DNA of 64,000 nucleotides from assembly GCA_030447305.1 (NCBI GenBank), contig JAUJPC010000005.1, positions 62,001 through 126,000 of the forward strand. The letters run 5' to 3'. Origin of the DNA: Actinomycetota bacterium (lineage in GTDB: Bacteria; Actinomycetota; CADDZG01; JAHWKV01). Below, in pieces: positions 25,823 to 37,379 of this stretch. The notes below the pieces were generated by a model. It did not search any database, was not told the origin of the DNA, and worked only from the letters and a program-made list of their open reading frames with translations. A program made the position numbers and the translations under genes. Each line of letters starts with the position of its first letter. Position 1 is the stretch's first letter.

Positions 25823-27775
25823 ATGAACAAGCTTTTTAAGAACCCCATCTTCTATTTGCTGATCGGTATCGTCGCAGTCTGGGCGGTCGCCGGAATCCTG
25901 AAGAGCGGCAGCCGTGCCACCAAGCTCAGCACCAGCGAGTTCGAGCGCAAGCTGAGGGCCGGCGACATCACCGAGGTGGAGGTTTTCCGCAACAGCGGAC
26001 GGATCGAGGGGACTCTGAGCGACGGCTCGAAGTTCACGTCCACCTATCTCAGCCCCGAGGACGTGTCGCAGCTCCTTCGGGACCAGCCCGGAGTCAAGGT
26101 CATCGCCAACCCCGAGAACCCGAACCTGTGGGGTTCGCTGCTCACGAGCATCCTTCCTTTTATATTCATCCTCGGCATCTTCTTTTTCCTGATGCAGCAG
26201 ATGCAGGGCGGCGGCAACCGGGTGATGTCCTTCGGTAAGTCGAAGGCCAAGCTCGTCGCCAAGGACCAACCGAAGATCACTTTCGCCGACGTTGCCGGTG
26301 TGGACGAGGCCATCGAAGAGCTCGAGGAGATCAAAGAGTTCCTCGCCAACCCGGCCAAGTTCCAGAACATGGGTGCCAAGATCCCCAAGGGCGTGCTGCT
26401 GTTCGGCCCCCCGGGAACCGGCAAGACCCTTCTGGCCCGGGCAGTTGCCGGAGAGGCAGGCGTACCCTTCTTTTCGATCTCCGGTTCCGACTTCGTTGAG
26501 ATGTTCGTCGGTGTCGGTGCCGCCCGTGTCCGTGACCTTTTCGAGCAGGCGAAGGCTTCGGCACCCGCCATCATCTTCGTCGACGAGATCGACGCCGTCG
26601 GACGCCACCGGGGCGCCGGTCTGGGCGGCGGCCACGACGAGCGGGAGCAGACCCTGAACCAGCTGCTCGTCGAGATGGACGGCTTCGACGTTCGCACCGG
26701 CGTCATCCTGATGGCGGCCACCAACCGGCCCGACATCCTGGATCCGGCCCTGCTGCGTCCCGGCCGTTTCGATCGCCAGGTAACCGTAGACCGAGCCGAC
26801 CTCAAGGGCCGTGAGCAGATCCTCAAGGTCCACGCCCGCGGCAAGCCGCTGGGGCCGGACGTCGACCTGGAAGTTCTGGCTCGCCGCACCCCGGGCTTCA
26901 CCGGTGCCGACCTGGCGAATGTCATCAACGAGTCCGCCCTTCTGGCCGCCAGACGTGCCAAGAAGGAGATCACCATGGACGAGGTCGAGGAGGCCATCGA
27001 CCGGGTGATCGCGGGACCACAGCGCAAGAGCCGGCTGATCGGTGAGCACGAGAAGCAGATCATCGCCTATCACGAGGCGGGCCACGCGCTCGTCAGCTGG
27101 GCGCTGCCGAACGCCGACCCCGTGCACAAGGTTTCCATCATCAGCCGTGGCCGGGCGCTGGGATACACGCTTAACCTACCGATGGAGGACCGGTTCCTGG
27201 AGTCCCGCTCCGCCCTTATCGATCAGCTCGCCATGTTGCTGGGCGGCAGGGTGGCGGAGGAGCTCGTTTTCCAGGACCCCACCACCGGCGCGAGCAACGA
27301 CCTCGAGCGGGTGACCAAGATCGCCCGCAAGATGGTCTGCGAGTACGGCATGAGCGAGAGGCTCGGGCCGATGGCGCTGGGCGAGAAGGTCGATCAGCCG
27401 TTCCTCGGCCGTGACATGGGCCACAACGCCGACTACTCCGAGCACGTGGCTTCCGAGATCGACGACGAGATCCGTCGCCTGGTCGACGAGGCTCACCAGG
27501 AGGCGTGGGAGATCTGCTCCACCTATCGCAAGGAGCTTGATGCCATGGTTGCGCTCCTCATCGAGAAGGAGACCATCGAGAAGTCCGACGTCGAGCGCCT
27601 GTTCGCCGGAGTTCCGAAGCGGGCTGCGCGGGGCGAGCTCCCCAGGCGTCTGCTGCAGGACCAGAGGGCTGCTGCCGCGGCCATCGAGGCGGAGGCGGAC
27701 CTCCACACCCATCACTCTCCCGCTCCCTCCAAGCCCAGCCTGCGCCGCCCGGGCGCCGAGCCCACCCCCGCTTAA
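25823..27775 (+). CDS. ftsH: ATP-dependent zinc metalloprotease FtsH
   Basis: A 650-residue membrane AAA+ protease that degrades misfolded membrane proteins and short-lived regulators. Two N-terminal helices (about residues 7-26 and 105-128) flank a small outer domain. The AAA module follows with Walker A ([19 protein letters not shown]), Walker B ([11 protein letters not shown]) and the SRH Arg residues (RPGRFDRQV). The protease has zinc motif HEAGH in [12 protein letters not shown]. The C-terminus is Pro-rich and variable. It starts 64 bases after hpt. Confidence 0.97.
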   Translation: MNKLFKNPIFYLLIGIVAVWAVAGILKSGSRATKLSTSEFERKLRAGDITEVEVFRNSGRIEGTLSDGSKFTSTYLSPEDVSQLLRDQPGVKVIANPENPNLWGSLLTSILPFIFILGIFFFLMQQMQGGGNRVMSFGKSKAKLVAKDQPKITFADVAGVDEAIEELEEIKEFLANPAKFQNMGAKIPKGVLLFGPPGTGKTLLARAVAGEAGVPFFSISGSDFVEMFVGVGAARVRDLFEQAKASAPAIIFVDEIDAVGRHRGAGLGGGHDEREQTLNQLLVEMDGFDVRTGVILMAATNRPDILDPALLRPGRFDRQVTVDRADLKGREQILKVHARGKPLGPDVDLEVLARRTPGFTGADLANVINESALLAARRAKKEITMDEVEEAIDRVIAGPQRKSRLIGEHEKQIIAYHEAGHALVSWALPNADPVHKVSIISRGRALGYTLNLPMEDRFLESRSALIDQLAMLLGGRVAEELVFQDPTTGASNDLERVTKIARKMVCEYGMSERLGPMALGEKVDQPFLGRDMGHNADYSEHVASEIDDEIRRLVDEAHQEAWEICSTYRKELDAMVALLIEKETIEKSDVERLFAGVPKRAARGELPRRLLQDQRAAAAAIEAEADLHTHHSPAPSKPSLRRPGAEPTPA

Positions 27776-27805
27776 ACGTCGCCGCCGAGGGGCGGTCGAG
27801 CGTCG

Positions 27806-28645
27806 ATGACCATGTGGGATTGCTGCGACAAACGGCTGCCGTTGGATCACGTCCTGGTCATGGGGATTCTCAACGTCACACCGGATTCCTTCTCCGACGG
27901 AGGCTTGTTTCTTGACCCGGGTGCGGCTGCAGATCATGCCGCACGGATGCTCGAGGAAGGTGCCGACATTATCGACGTGGGGGGTGAGTCCACCCGGCCG
28001 GGTGCCGCGGAGGTCTCGACGGCAGATGAGGCAGCCCGCGTGGTTCCGGTGGTGGACGCCGTCGTCTCCCGGACCGGGGCGACGGTTTCCATCGACACCA
28101 CGAAGGCGGAGGTCGCCAGGGCGGCACACGATGTCGGAGCGGTGATCATCAACGATGTTTCCGCAATGCGTTCTGATCCGGCCATGTGCGACCTGGTGGC
28201 GGAGACCGGCGCAGGCATTGTCCTGATGCACATGCTGGGAAACCCCCGGACGATGCAGACGAACCCCACCTATGGCGATGTGGTCACCGAGGTACGAGAT
28301 GCGCTGGTCGGCTGGGCGGCCGACGCGCTGGCGGCAGGGGTGCCGGACACCTGCATCGTGCTGGATCCGGGGATCGGCTTCGGAAAGACAGCCGAGCACA
28401 ACCTCCAGCTGCTGAAAGGCATACCGGCTCTGTGCGAGCCGGGATTTCCGGTGCTGGTCGGTCCGTCCCGCAAGTCCTTCATAGGTACGGCGCTGGACCT
28501 GCCGGTCCAGGAGCGCCTGGAGGGAACGGCGGCCACGATTGCGTGGTCGGTGGCCAACGGTGCGTCGGTCATACGGGTCCACGACGTCAAAGAGATGGTG
28601 CGTGTGGTGAGGATGACGGAGGCCATCGCAAACGCTCCGTCGTGA
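27806..28645 (+). CDS. folP: dihydropteroate synthase
   Basis: A 279-residue TIM-barrel enzyme that joins p-aminobenzoate to the pterin pyrophosphate, the sulfonamide target. Signatures are VMGILNVTPDSFSDGG near the N-terminus, GGESTRPGA, and a pterin-site Lys region LVGPSRKSFIG. The ATG at 27806 follows ftsH by 30 bases. It starts the folate block completed by folB and folK downstream. Confidence 0.96.
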   Translation: MTMWDCCDKRLPLDHVLVMGILNVTPDSFSDGGLFLDPGAAADHAARMLEEGADIIDVGGESTRPGAAEVSTADEAARVVPVVDAVVSRTGATVSIDTTKAEVARAAHDVGAVIINDVSAMRSDPAMCDLVAETGAGIVLMHMLGNPRTMQTNPTYGDVVTEVRDALVGWAADALAAGVPDTCIVLDPGIGFGKTAEHNLQLLKGIPALCEPGFPVLVGPSRKSFIGTALDLPVQERLEGTAATIAWSVANGASVIRVHDVKEMVRVVRMTEAIANAPS

Positions 28646-28839
28646 TCCCTGAGGACACGGAAGTGGCCGCTTCCGGCAGTCCTTCCATGGATTAAATGGA
28701 TTCTGTCCCGGAAACGGACTCTCCGGCTTAGATGGTTCCACCGCAAGACGAGGAGAGGCTGCGCGTAGACTGGTCGCTTCAGTCTTCCGTTGGAAAATTT
28801 CCGCTGGCCCGGCCGGCGTTTAAGGGGAAGGGATGAAGT

Positions 28840-29235
28840 TTGCCCGACAACATTGTCATCAAAGGCTTCAGGGTCATGGGTAGTCACGGGGTGACGCCGG
28901 AGGAGCGTGAACGAGATCAAGAGTTCCTCGTGGACGTCGAGTGCGAGTTGGACCTCTCGGCCGCCGGACGGGCGGACCGAATCGAGCACACTGTGGACTA
29001 CGCGGAGCTCATGGAGGACATTCGCCAGGTGGTTAGCAGGGAGAGCTACAACTTGCTGGAAGCCCTCGCCGACCGGCTGGCTCAGACCATCCTGAGGCGC
29101 CCTTTCGTCGACCGGGTTGTCATCGGTATCTCCAAATCGATGCTCACTTCGCCGAAGTTGGATTCGGTGGGCATTCGGATCGAGCGCGGCACGGTTCAGA
29201 CGGGACTCCAGGACGAGGAACTATCACCCCGATAA
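28840..29235 (+). CDS. folB: dihydroneopterin aldolase
   Basis: A 131-residue protein with TTG start (ribosome site GGGAAGGG). FolB cleaves 7,8-dihydroneopterin to 6-hydroxymethyl-dihydropterin. It shows the family pattern VMGSHGVTPEERERDQEFLV, HTVDYAELMEDIRQVV and ESYNLLEALADRLA. The 194 bases between folP and folB include a small inverted repeat (GGAAG...CTTCC, about 28660-28676) and a TAGACT box near 28767, so folB may have a second promoter. Confidence 0.93.
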   Translation: MPDNIVIKGFRVMGSHGVTPEERERDQEFLVDVECELDLSAAGRADRIEHTVDYAELMEDIRQVVSRESYNLLEALADRLAQTILRRPFVDRVVIGISKSMLTSPKLDSVGIRIERGTVQTGLQDEELSPR

Positions 29236-29289
29236 AGCCGACTTGTTAGCCTGAGTAATTCCGTCCCCGTACCCGAAGAAGGAGAAGCC

Positions 29290-29790
29290 GTGCCACCCGT
29301 CAGGGCCTTCATAGGGCTGGGATCCAATCTCGGCAACCGCCTGGGGAACCTTCGAGGCGCCGTTGAGTCGATGAGGGGCAACGGTCTAAGGGTGCTCGCG
29401 GCCTCATCCGTCTACGATACCGACCCGGTTGGTCCGCCCCAGCCGAATTACCTGAATGCTGCCGTCGCGCTGGAAGCGGAGCTGCCCCCGGCTGAGCTGG
29501 TCGCGGTGTTGAAGAAGGTCGAGGCGGAGATCGGCCGGGAGCAGACCGAGCGTTGGGGGCCCCGTATCATCGACCTGGACCTGCTCCTTTACGGTGAACA
29601 AACCGTGTCCGAGCCGGGTATTGCGGTGCCGCACCGGGAGCTGACCAATCGAGCCTTTGCGCTGGTGCCGATCCTCGAGATCGACCACGATGTCGAGCTG
29701 CCATCCGGCGAGCCCCTCAGCGCGTTCTGCGAAAAGACGCCCGCCGGGATTCGGTTGTTTGCGCCGCCGAGTAGCCTTCTGGAGGGCTAG
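29290..29790 (+). CDS. folK: 2-amino-4-hydroxy-6-hydroxymethyldihydropteridine pyrophosphokinase
   Basis: A 166-residue HPPK, the step between FolB and FolP. Visible motifs are FIGLGSNLGNR at the N-terminus, SSVYDTDPVG, PNYLNAAVALE, and RWGPRIIDLDLLLYG with VPHRELTNRAFALVPILEI. The GTG start has AGGAG upstream. Confidence 0.96.
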   Translation: MPPVRAFIGLGSNLGNRLGNLRGAVESMRGNGLRVLAASSVYDTDPVGPPQPNYLNAAVALEAELPPAELVAVLKKVEAEIGREQTERWGPRIIDLDLLLYGEQTVSEPGIAVPHRELTNRAFALVPILEIDHDVELPSGEPLSAFCEKTPAGIRLFAPPSSLLEG

Positions 29791-29825
29791 GGCGTCGCGC
29801 TCACCCCGCGGCCGAAAGAGGAACC

Positions 29826-30698
29826 TTGAAGGCGATTAAATCGATTCCTGAGCTCCGCGAAGAACTGAGAACGGCCCGGACCAACAGAACCAGCGTCGAG
29901 TTCGTCCCGACGATGGGGGCCTTCCACGAGGGCCACCTTGCCCTTATGCGCGCCGCCCGGAAGAGGGGAGGCCTATTGGTGGTCTCCATTTTCGTGAATC
30001 CTATCCAGTTCGGTCCGTCCGAGGACTTCGACACGTATCCCCGGGACCTGGACGCCGACCTGGCTAAAGCTGCGGATGAGGGCGCGGAGGTGGTATTCGC
30101 TCCCACCGCGGCCGAGATGTATCCCGATGGGCAGATCTCCACCCGGGTCGAGGTCGGCCGCCTGGGGGAAATCCTCGAGGGCGCCTATCGCCCGGGGCAC
30201 TTCGCCGGTGTCGCGACGATCTGTGCCAAGCTCTTCAACCTCGTGGGCCCGGACCGGGTGTACCTCGGCCAGAAGGATGCCCAGCAGGTCGCGGTTCTCT
30301 CCCAGATGGTGCGCGACCTGAATCTGCCGGTGGAACTGGTCGTTTGCCCGACGGTGCGAGAGCCGGACGGCCTGGCGATGTCCAGCCGCAACCGCCGGCT
30401 CGACCCGGCCGGTCGAGAGGCCGCCGCGGCGATTTATTCCGCGCTGCGGGCGGCGGTCCGGGAGGCAAACGCCGGCGAGACCTCCGCTTTCAAGCTGGTG
30501 ACCGTCGCTCGCCGGCTCTTGGACCGGCAGCCCACCGTGCGCTTGCAGTATCTTGAGGTGGTCCATCCGCAGACCTTCCAACCCGTGGACCAGGTATCTG
30601 CGCAAACGCTCATTGTCCTGGCCGCCCACGTAGGATCTGTCCGGCTGATAGACAACTGCATCGTCGGGACCGCTCAGCGGCCTGAACGGGAGGAATAA
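29826..30698 (+). CDS. panC: pantothenate synthetase
   Basis: A 290-residue enzyme that condenses pantoate and beta-alanine with ATP. It has FVPTMGAFHEGHLALMRAAR (HxGH motif), VSIFVNPIQFGPSEDFDTYP and YLGQKDAQQVAVLSQMV, then SSRNRRLDP. It starts at TTG with ribosome site GAGGA. The stop overlaps the panD ATG (TAATG). Confidence 0.96.
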   Translation: MKAIKSIPELREELRTARTNRTSVEFVPTMGAFHEGHLALMRAARKRGGLLVVSIFVNPIQFGPSEDFDTYPRDLDADLAKAADEGAEVVFAPTAAEMYPDGQISTRVEVGRLGEILEGAYRPGHFAGVATICAKLFNLVGPDRVYLGQKDAQQVAVLSQMVRDLNLPVELVVCPTVREPDGLAMSSRNRRLDPAGREAAAAIYSALRAAVREANAGETSAFKLVTVARRLLDRQPTVRLQYLEVVHPQTFQPVDQVSAQTLIVLAAHVGSVRLIDNCIVGTAQRPEREE

Positions 30699-31057
30699 TG
30701 AGACGCATCATGATGCACGGCAAGATTCATCGGGCCGTGGTGACCGACGCTAACGTCGATTACACCGGCAGCATCACGCTCGATCCGGACCTGATGGACG
30801 GCGCCGGGCTTCTCGAGTACGAGCAGGTTCACGTGCTTGACGTAGACAACGGTGCCCGCTTCGTGACCTACACAATCGCCGGACAACGGGGGTCCCTCGA
30901 GGTTGTGGTCAACGGTGCCGCCGCACACCTCGTGACACCCGGGGACCGGGTGATCGTGCTGGCCTACGCCGGGATGGAGGACGCCGAGGCGCGGGAGTTC
31001 CAGCCCAACATCGTTTCCCTCGACGGCGTAATCAACGCCCAGCCGACGGTCCACTAA
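30698..31057 (+). CDS. panD: aspartate 1-decarboxylase
   Basis: A 119-residue pyruvoyl enzyme that makes beta-alanine from aspartate for the adjacent pantothenate synthetase. The self-cleavage site Gly24-Ser25 lies in DYTGSITLDPDLMDGAG; Ser25 becomes the pyruvoyl group. The N-terminal MMHGKIHRAVVTDA and the C-terminal RVIVLAYAGM are typical. It is coupled to panC by overlapping stop and start codons. Confidence 0.96.
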   Translation: MRRIMMHGKIHRAVVTDANVDYTGSITLDPDLMDGAGLLEYEQVHVLDVDNGARFVTYTIAGQRGSLEVVVNGAAAHLVTPGDRVIVLAYAGMEDAEAREFQPNIVSLDGVINAQPTVH

Positions 31058-31063
31058 GCGACT

Positions 31064-31831
31064 GTGCTGCTCGCTGTAGACGTTGGGAACACGCAGACCC
31101 ACATAGGGGTTTTTTCGAAAGACGCGATCGTCGCCCAGTGGCGCACTCACACAGTACGTAGCCGCACCGCCGACGAGCTGGCCCTCACGTTCCGCCAGTT
31201 CCTGTCGATGGACGACCTGTCATTCGACCGGCAGATAACCGGCGTGGTCATCTCCAGCGTGGTGCCGACGCTTACCGCAGCCATCCGGGAGATGGTCGAG
31301 CGCTACTTCCACTTCAGTCCTGTTGTCGTGGAGCCGGGTACCCGTACCGGGATGCCGATCCACATCGACAACCCTTCAGAGCTGGGGGCCGACCGCATCT
31401 GCAACGCAGTGGCCGCCTACACCCTGGCCGGAGGCCCACTCATCGTCATCGATTTCGGCACCGCAACGACATTCGACGTCGTCAGCCAGCGGGGTGAGTA
31501 CCTGGGTGGTGCGATTGCCCCCGGGGTGCAGGTCTCGGCCGATGCTCTGGCTCAGGCGGCGGCTCGGCTGCCCCGGGTGGAGCTGCTTGCTCCCCGGTCG
31601 GTCATCGGTAAGTCCACGATTGAGTCGGTCAGAGCCGGGGTGTTGTTGGGTGCGGCGGCCATGGTCGACGGCATGATCGACCGCATCCGAGGCGAGATGA
31701 AGGGGGAGCCGCAGGTTGTAGCCACAGGTGGCCTGGCGCCCCTCGTGCTGGAGCACTGCACCACCAAGTCGCGTTTTGAGGCGACCCTCACGCTGACCGG
31801 TTTGCGAATCCTGTACGAACGCAATGTCTGA
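31064..31831 (+). CDS. coaX: type III pantothenate kinase
   Basis: A 255-residue ASKHA-fold kinase for the first step of coenzyme A synthesis. It has the phosphate-1 motif LLAVDVGNTQTHIGVF, GADRICNAVAAY and IVIDFGTATTFDVV. The GTG start is 7 bases after panD, and its 3' end overlaps lysS by 8 bases. panC-panD-coaX form a CoA-precursor unit. Confidence 0.95.
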   Translation: MLLAVDVGNTQTHIGVFSKDAIVAQWRTHTVRSRTADELALTFRQFLSMDDLSFDRQITGVVISSVVPTLTAAIREMVERYFHFSPVVVEPGTRTGMPIHIDNPSELGADRICNAVAAYTLAGGPLIVIDFGTATTFDVVSQRGEYLGGAIAPGVQVSADALAQAAARLPRVELLAPRSVIGKSTIESVRAGVLLGAAAMVDGMIDRIRGEMKGEPQVVATGGLAPLVLEHCTTKSRFEATLTLTGLRILYERNV

Positions 31832-34076
31832 AACCCCCGAAATCACCCCCTCCACCGACCGCGCTCCCGACGACCAGGCGCCCGAGCACGCCGCTGATGT
31901 CCTGAAGGCCCGGAGGGCCAAGCTCCAAGCGCTGCAAGCGGCCGGCGAGGATGCCTTCAAGGTCAAGTTCGAGCGAACCCACCTCATCGGTGACATACCG
32001 GCCCTCGTGCCGAACCTGGAGCCGGGAGGCGAGACCAAACTGCACGTACGGGTCGGCGGCCGCCTGATGGCGTTCCGCCGGCAGGGCAAGCTGGTGTTCG
32101 CCGACCTGGTCGACGCCTCCGGGCGCATCCAGCTGCTGGCTCAGGCGAACCGGCTGGGCGAGCGGTTCAATCGCCTGGACGACCTGGACATCGGCGACTG
32201 GGTCGGCGTGTGGGGCTCGGTGATCCGCACCAAGCGGGGGGAGCTTTCGGTCGCCGTCGAGGGCTTCGACATTCTTACCAAAGGGCTGCGCCCCCTGCCG
32301 GAGAAGTGGCACGGCCTGAAGGACGTCGAGGGTCGCTACCGCCAGCGCTATCTCGACCTGATCGCCAACCCGGAGGCCCGGGCGGTCATGCAGACGCGAT
32401 CCGCCGCCATCGCCTTCATACGGTCGTGGCTGATGGACCGGGGCTTCATCGAGGTCGAAACCCCCATGCTTCAGCCGGTCCACGGCGGCGCCCTTGCCAA
32501 GCCGTTCAGCACCTACCACGAGGCGCTCAACATGCACCTCTACCTGCGGGTGGCGCCGGAGCTCTACCTGAAGAGGCTGGTCGTCGGCGGCGTCGAGCGG
32601 GTCTTCGAGATCAACCGCAACTTCCGCAACGAAGGGGTGAGCGTTCGCCACAACCCTGAGTTCACGATGCTCGAGGCTTACCAGGCCTTCGCCGATTACC
32701 ACGACATGGCGGAGCTGTTGGAGGGGTTGGTGTCGGAGGCGAGCTTAGCCACGACTGGAGGGATGAAAGTCCCCTACCAGGGCGACACCCTCGACCTGAC
32801 GCCCCCTTTCCGAAGGGCCCGGCTGGTCGACCTGGTGAGGGAAGACGGGGTCGATGTGGAGGGTGACCTCGTGGCCGAGTGCGATCGCCTCGGGGTGAAG
32901 GTCGACCCCGGCTGGCCGTGGGGAAAGCTTCTGCTGGAGCTGTATGAGAAAAAGGTGGAGCGCAATCTGATGCAGCCCACCTTCGTCATGGACTACCCAA
33001 AGGAGGTATCGCCGCTGGCGCGCACCCATCGCAGCGATCCCCGGTTCACCGAGCACCTCGATCTGGTGGTCGCCGGCATGGAGGTGGGCGTTGCGTACTC
33101 GGAGCTGACCGATCCCATCGACCAGCGCCGCCGCTTCGAGGCCCAGTCCGAGGACCGGGACCACGAGGCCCACCAGGTGGACGAGGATTTCCTGAAGGCC
33201 CTGGAGTACGGCATGCCGCCGACCGGGGGCCTGGGCTTCGGCATCGACCGGTTCCTCATGGTCCTCGCCGACCAGCCGTCGATCCGCGAGGTCATTCTGT
33301 TCCCGGCCATGCGTCCCGAGGAGGGGGTCCCCCAGCAGGCCGAGGGCAAGGCGGAGACGGCGTCGAAGGACAAGCCTGCCATTATTGAGGAGCTCAAGGC
33401 GGCTGACGATCTCAAGGCGGCTGACGATCTCAAGGCTGCCATTCAATCCGCCATCCCTGAACTCGCGGCTGCCGTCGTGGCTGCGATGCCTGAGATCGGC
33501 ACAGCGGGCAGGAGGGCTGCCGATTCCGCCGCGAGGAGGGCGGCTGGGGCGCCCTCAGCGAAGGCCGATCACCGGACGGCCCCGCACAGCCCGGAGCAGA
33601 TCCCCCAGCTGCTGGTGGTCGGCACGGGCAAGGTGGCGTCGGCATTGGCTTGCCTGGGGGAAAGGTCGGGGTTCCACGTACGGGTCGCCGCCGGCCCCGA
33701 CGCCTACAGCGTGGGAGAGTTCGAGGGCGCCGACGAGGTCATAGTCACTCCCGAACCGCATGATGTGGAAGCCCTGCGGCCTGACGCCAGCACCTACGTG
33801 GCTATCTGCAGTGAGGTCAACGAGTTTGCCGAGGAGGTTCTTCAGACCTTGATGCCGAGCGAAGTTCCCTATCTGGGCGTCATGCTCAAAAAGGGCAAGG
33901 CGGCCGCCGCCTTCAAGCGCCTGGGAAAGCTTGGCTTCGACGAACAGAAGATCTCGCGCGTACACATGCCCATCGGCCTGGCCCTGCGAAGCCAAAGCCC
34001 CGAGGAGATCGCCATCAGCATCCTGGCGGAAATCGTGGCGATCCGCCGGGGCGCGGAAGGCTACGGCGCGGGCTGA
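31824..34076 (+). CDS. lysS: lysyl-tRNA synthetase fused to XdhC-type Rossmann domain
   Basis: A 750-residue protein in one uninterrupted frame. Residues about 1-496 are a complete class II LysRS: OB anticodon-binding domain, motif 2 (FEINRNFRNEGVSVRHNPEF) and motif 3 (GLGFGIDRFLMVLAD). A linker of about 95 Ala-rich residues follows, with a short tandem repeat. Residues about 592-750 match the C-terminal domain of XdhC/CoxI proteins: LLVVGTGKVASALACL (Rossmann loop), ADEVIVTPEPHD, and RVHMPIGLALRSQSPEEIAI with AEIVAIRRG. The N-terminal XdhC_CoxI domain is absent. XdhC proteins act in molybdenum-hydroxylase maturation. A standard bacterial LysRS ends near residue 500. The function of the added domain is unknown. 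Confidence 0.93.
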   Translation: MSETPEITPSTDRAPDDQAPEHAADVLKARRAKLQALQAAGEDAFKVKFERTHLIGDIPALVPNLEPGGETKLHVRVGGRLMAFRRQGKLVFADLVDASGRIQLLAQANRLGERFNRLDDLDIGDWVGVWGSVIRTKRGELSVAVEGFDILTKGLRPLPEKWHGLKDVEGRYRQRYLDLIANPEARAVMQTRSAAIAFIRSWLMDRGFIEVETPMLQPVHGGALAKPFSTYHEALNMHLYLRVAPELYLKRLVVGGVERVFEINRNFRNEGVSVRHNPEFTMLEAYQAFADYHDMAELLEGLVSEASLATTGGMKVPYQGDTLDLTPPFRRARLVDLVREDGVDVEGDLVAECDRLGVKVDPGWPWGKLLLELYEKKVERNLMQPTFVMDYPKEVSPLARTHRSDPRFTEHLDLVVAGMEVGVAYSELTDPIDQRRRFEAQSEDRDHEAHQVDEDFLKALEYGMPPTGGLGFGIDRFLMVLADQPSIREVILFPAMRPEEGVPQQAEGKAETASKDKPAIIEELKAADDLKAADDLKAAIQSAIPELAAAVVAAMPEIGTAGRRAADSAARRAAGAPSAKADHRTAPHSPEQIPQLLVVGTGKVASALACLGERSGFHVRVAAGPDAYSVGEFEGADEVIVTPEPHDVEALRPDASTYVAICSEVNEFAEEVLQTLMPSEVPYLGVMLKKGKAAAAFKRLGKLGFDEQKISRVHMPIGLALRSQSPEEIAISILAEIVAIRRGAEGYGAG
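33393..33438 (+). repeat. 18-bp in-frame tandem repeat in the LysRS-XdhC linker
   Basis: The 18-base unit CTCAAGGCGGCTGACGAT occurs at 33393-33410 and again at 33411-33428, followed by a partial third copy. It encodes LKAADD repeats in the linker. Being a multiple of three, copy-number change would keep the frame. Confidence 0.9.
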
Positions 34077-34523
34077 CTAAGAGTTAAGCGGCCAGCCGGT
34101 CGCCTGAAGGGCCTCGGCAATCCGATCTCTATCCCGCTCATCGATCGCAGTCCGGAACAGGACCCTTCCGGACCTATTGAGCACACAGAGCTCGGTCCAT
34201 GACCCCTTTGCCGAACCCCGGCGGCGAAATCGGACTGTGGCTGCCCGGTGTCGAGGCACCGTTAGGCGGCGACCGCCCTCGACGGCCAGGTGATCACTCG
34301 AAACCGCCAGTACCCAGCCGGGACGCGGTGCCCTCCTGAGTTGGCGGGTCCACAGAATGACAAAGAACGGAAGGCAGACGGCGAAGGCGGTGATTGCCGG
34401 CCGGTAAAAAGCCGCAACAGCAAACGTGATGGCGAAGACCCAGAACCAGCTCAGGAACCGGCGGTTCACCGCCTCGGATCCGCCATGGTGGTGCGGGATT
34501 TCGAATCGAAGCAGCTGCGTCAT
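34077..34523 (-). CDS. small membrane protein, PH-like C-terminus, unknown function
   Basis: A 148-residue protein. Two hydrophobic segments (FLSWFWVFAITFAVAAFY; ITAFAVCLPFFVILW) are followed by a soluble domain of about 80 residues rich in beta-strand patterns (WVLAVSSDHLAVEGGRRLTV ... WTELCVLNRSGRVLFRTAI). This resembles bacterial PH-domain membrane proteins, but that is a fold guess. It converges with the LysRS fusion gene (stops adjoin directly) and diverges from clpC. Confidence 0.6.
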   Translation of the reverse strand: MTQLLRFEIPHHHGGSEAVNRRFLSWFWVFAITFAVAAFYRPAITAFAVCLPFFVILWTRQLRRAPRPGWVLAVSSDHLAVEGGRRLTVPRHRAATVRFRRRGSAKGSWTELCVLNRSGRVLFRTAIDERDRDRIAEALQATGWPLNS

Positions 34524-34731
34524 GTCGTCATCGTTCGTGAAGGAGTAAGAAGGTGTTGTTCGTCTTATCCTTCAGTAGCCCTTACCATTAGGGAGTCGAC
34601 TTTTCGTCCTCCAAGCTGAAGCGAACAAGCCGGAAAACTTCCACATAGGAAGTCGCCATTCGGCGGATTTATCCCTGGGCACCAGAGCCTGTGCCGTTTT
34701 GAGTCGGGGTTTAGTACGCAGACCTGAAGTC

Positions 34732-34737
34732 TATAAT
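34732..34737 (+). promoter_or_regulatory. candidate -10 box for clpC
   Basis: TATAAT sits 54 bases before the clpC ATG. The -35 is poor (GTTTAG at 17-base spacing). No CtsR-, ClgR- or HspR-like operator is obvious by eye. Confidence 0.4.
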
Positions 34738-34791
34738 CGGAAACGGAACCGACTATTTTGGCCGGATGGTTCCGGGGATGGAGTGATTGCC

Positions 34792-37299
<2,508 letters not shown>

Positions 37300-37315
37300 G
37301 CACAGCAACAACCCA

Positions 37316-37351
37316 AAATCGGCCGGCCCTTTAAGGGGCCGGCCGATTTGT
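37316..37351 (+). terminator. intrinsic terminator after clpC
   Basis: AAATCGGCCGGCCC pairs with GGGCCGGCCGATTT over a TTTAAG-type loop and ends in a T-rich stretch (TTTGTTG). The stem is symmetric, so it may also terminate transcription from the other strand. Confidence 0.85.
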
Positions 37352-37379
37352 TGTCACCCCCGGGACCTACAGTTCCGAC

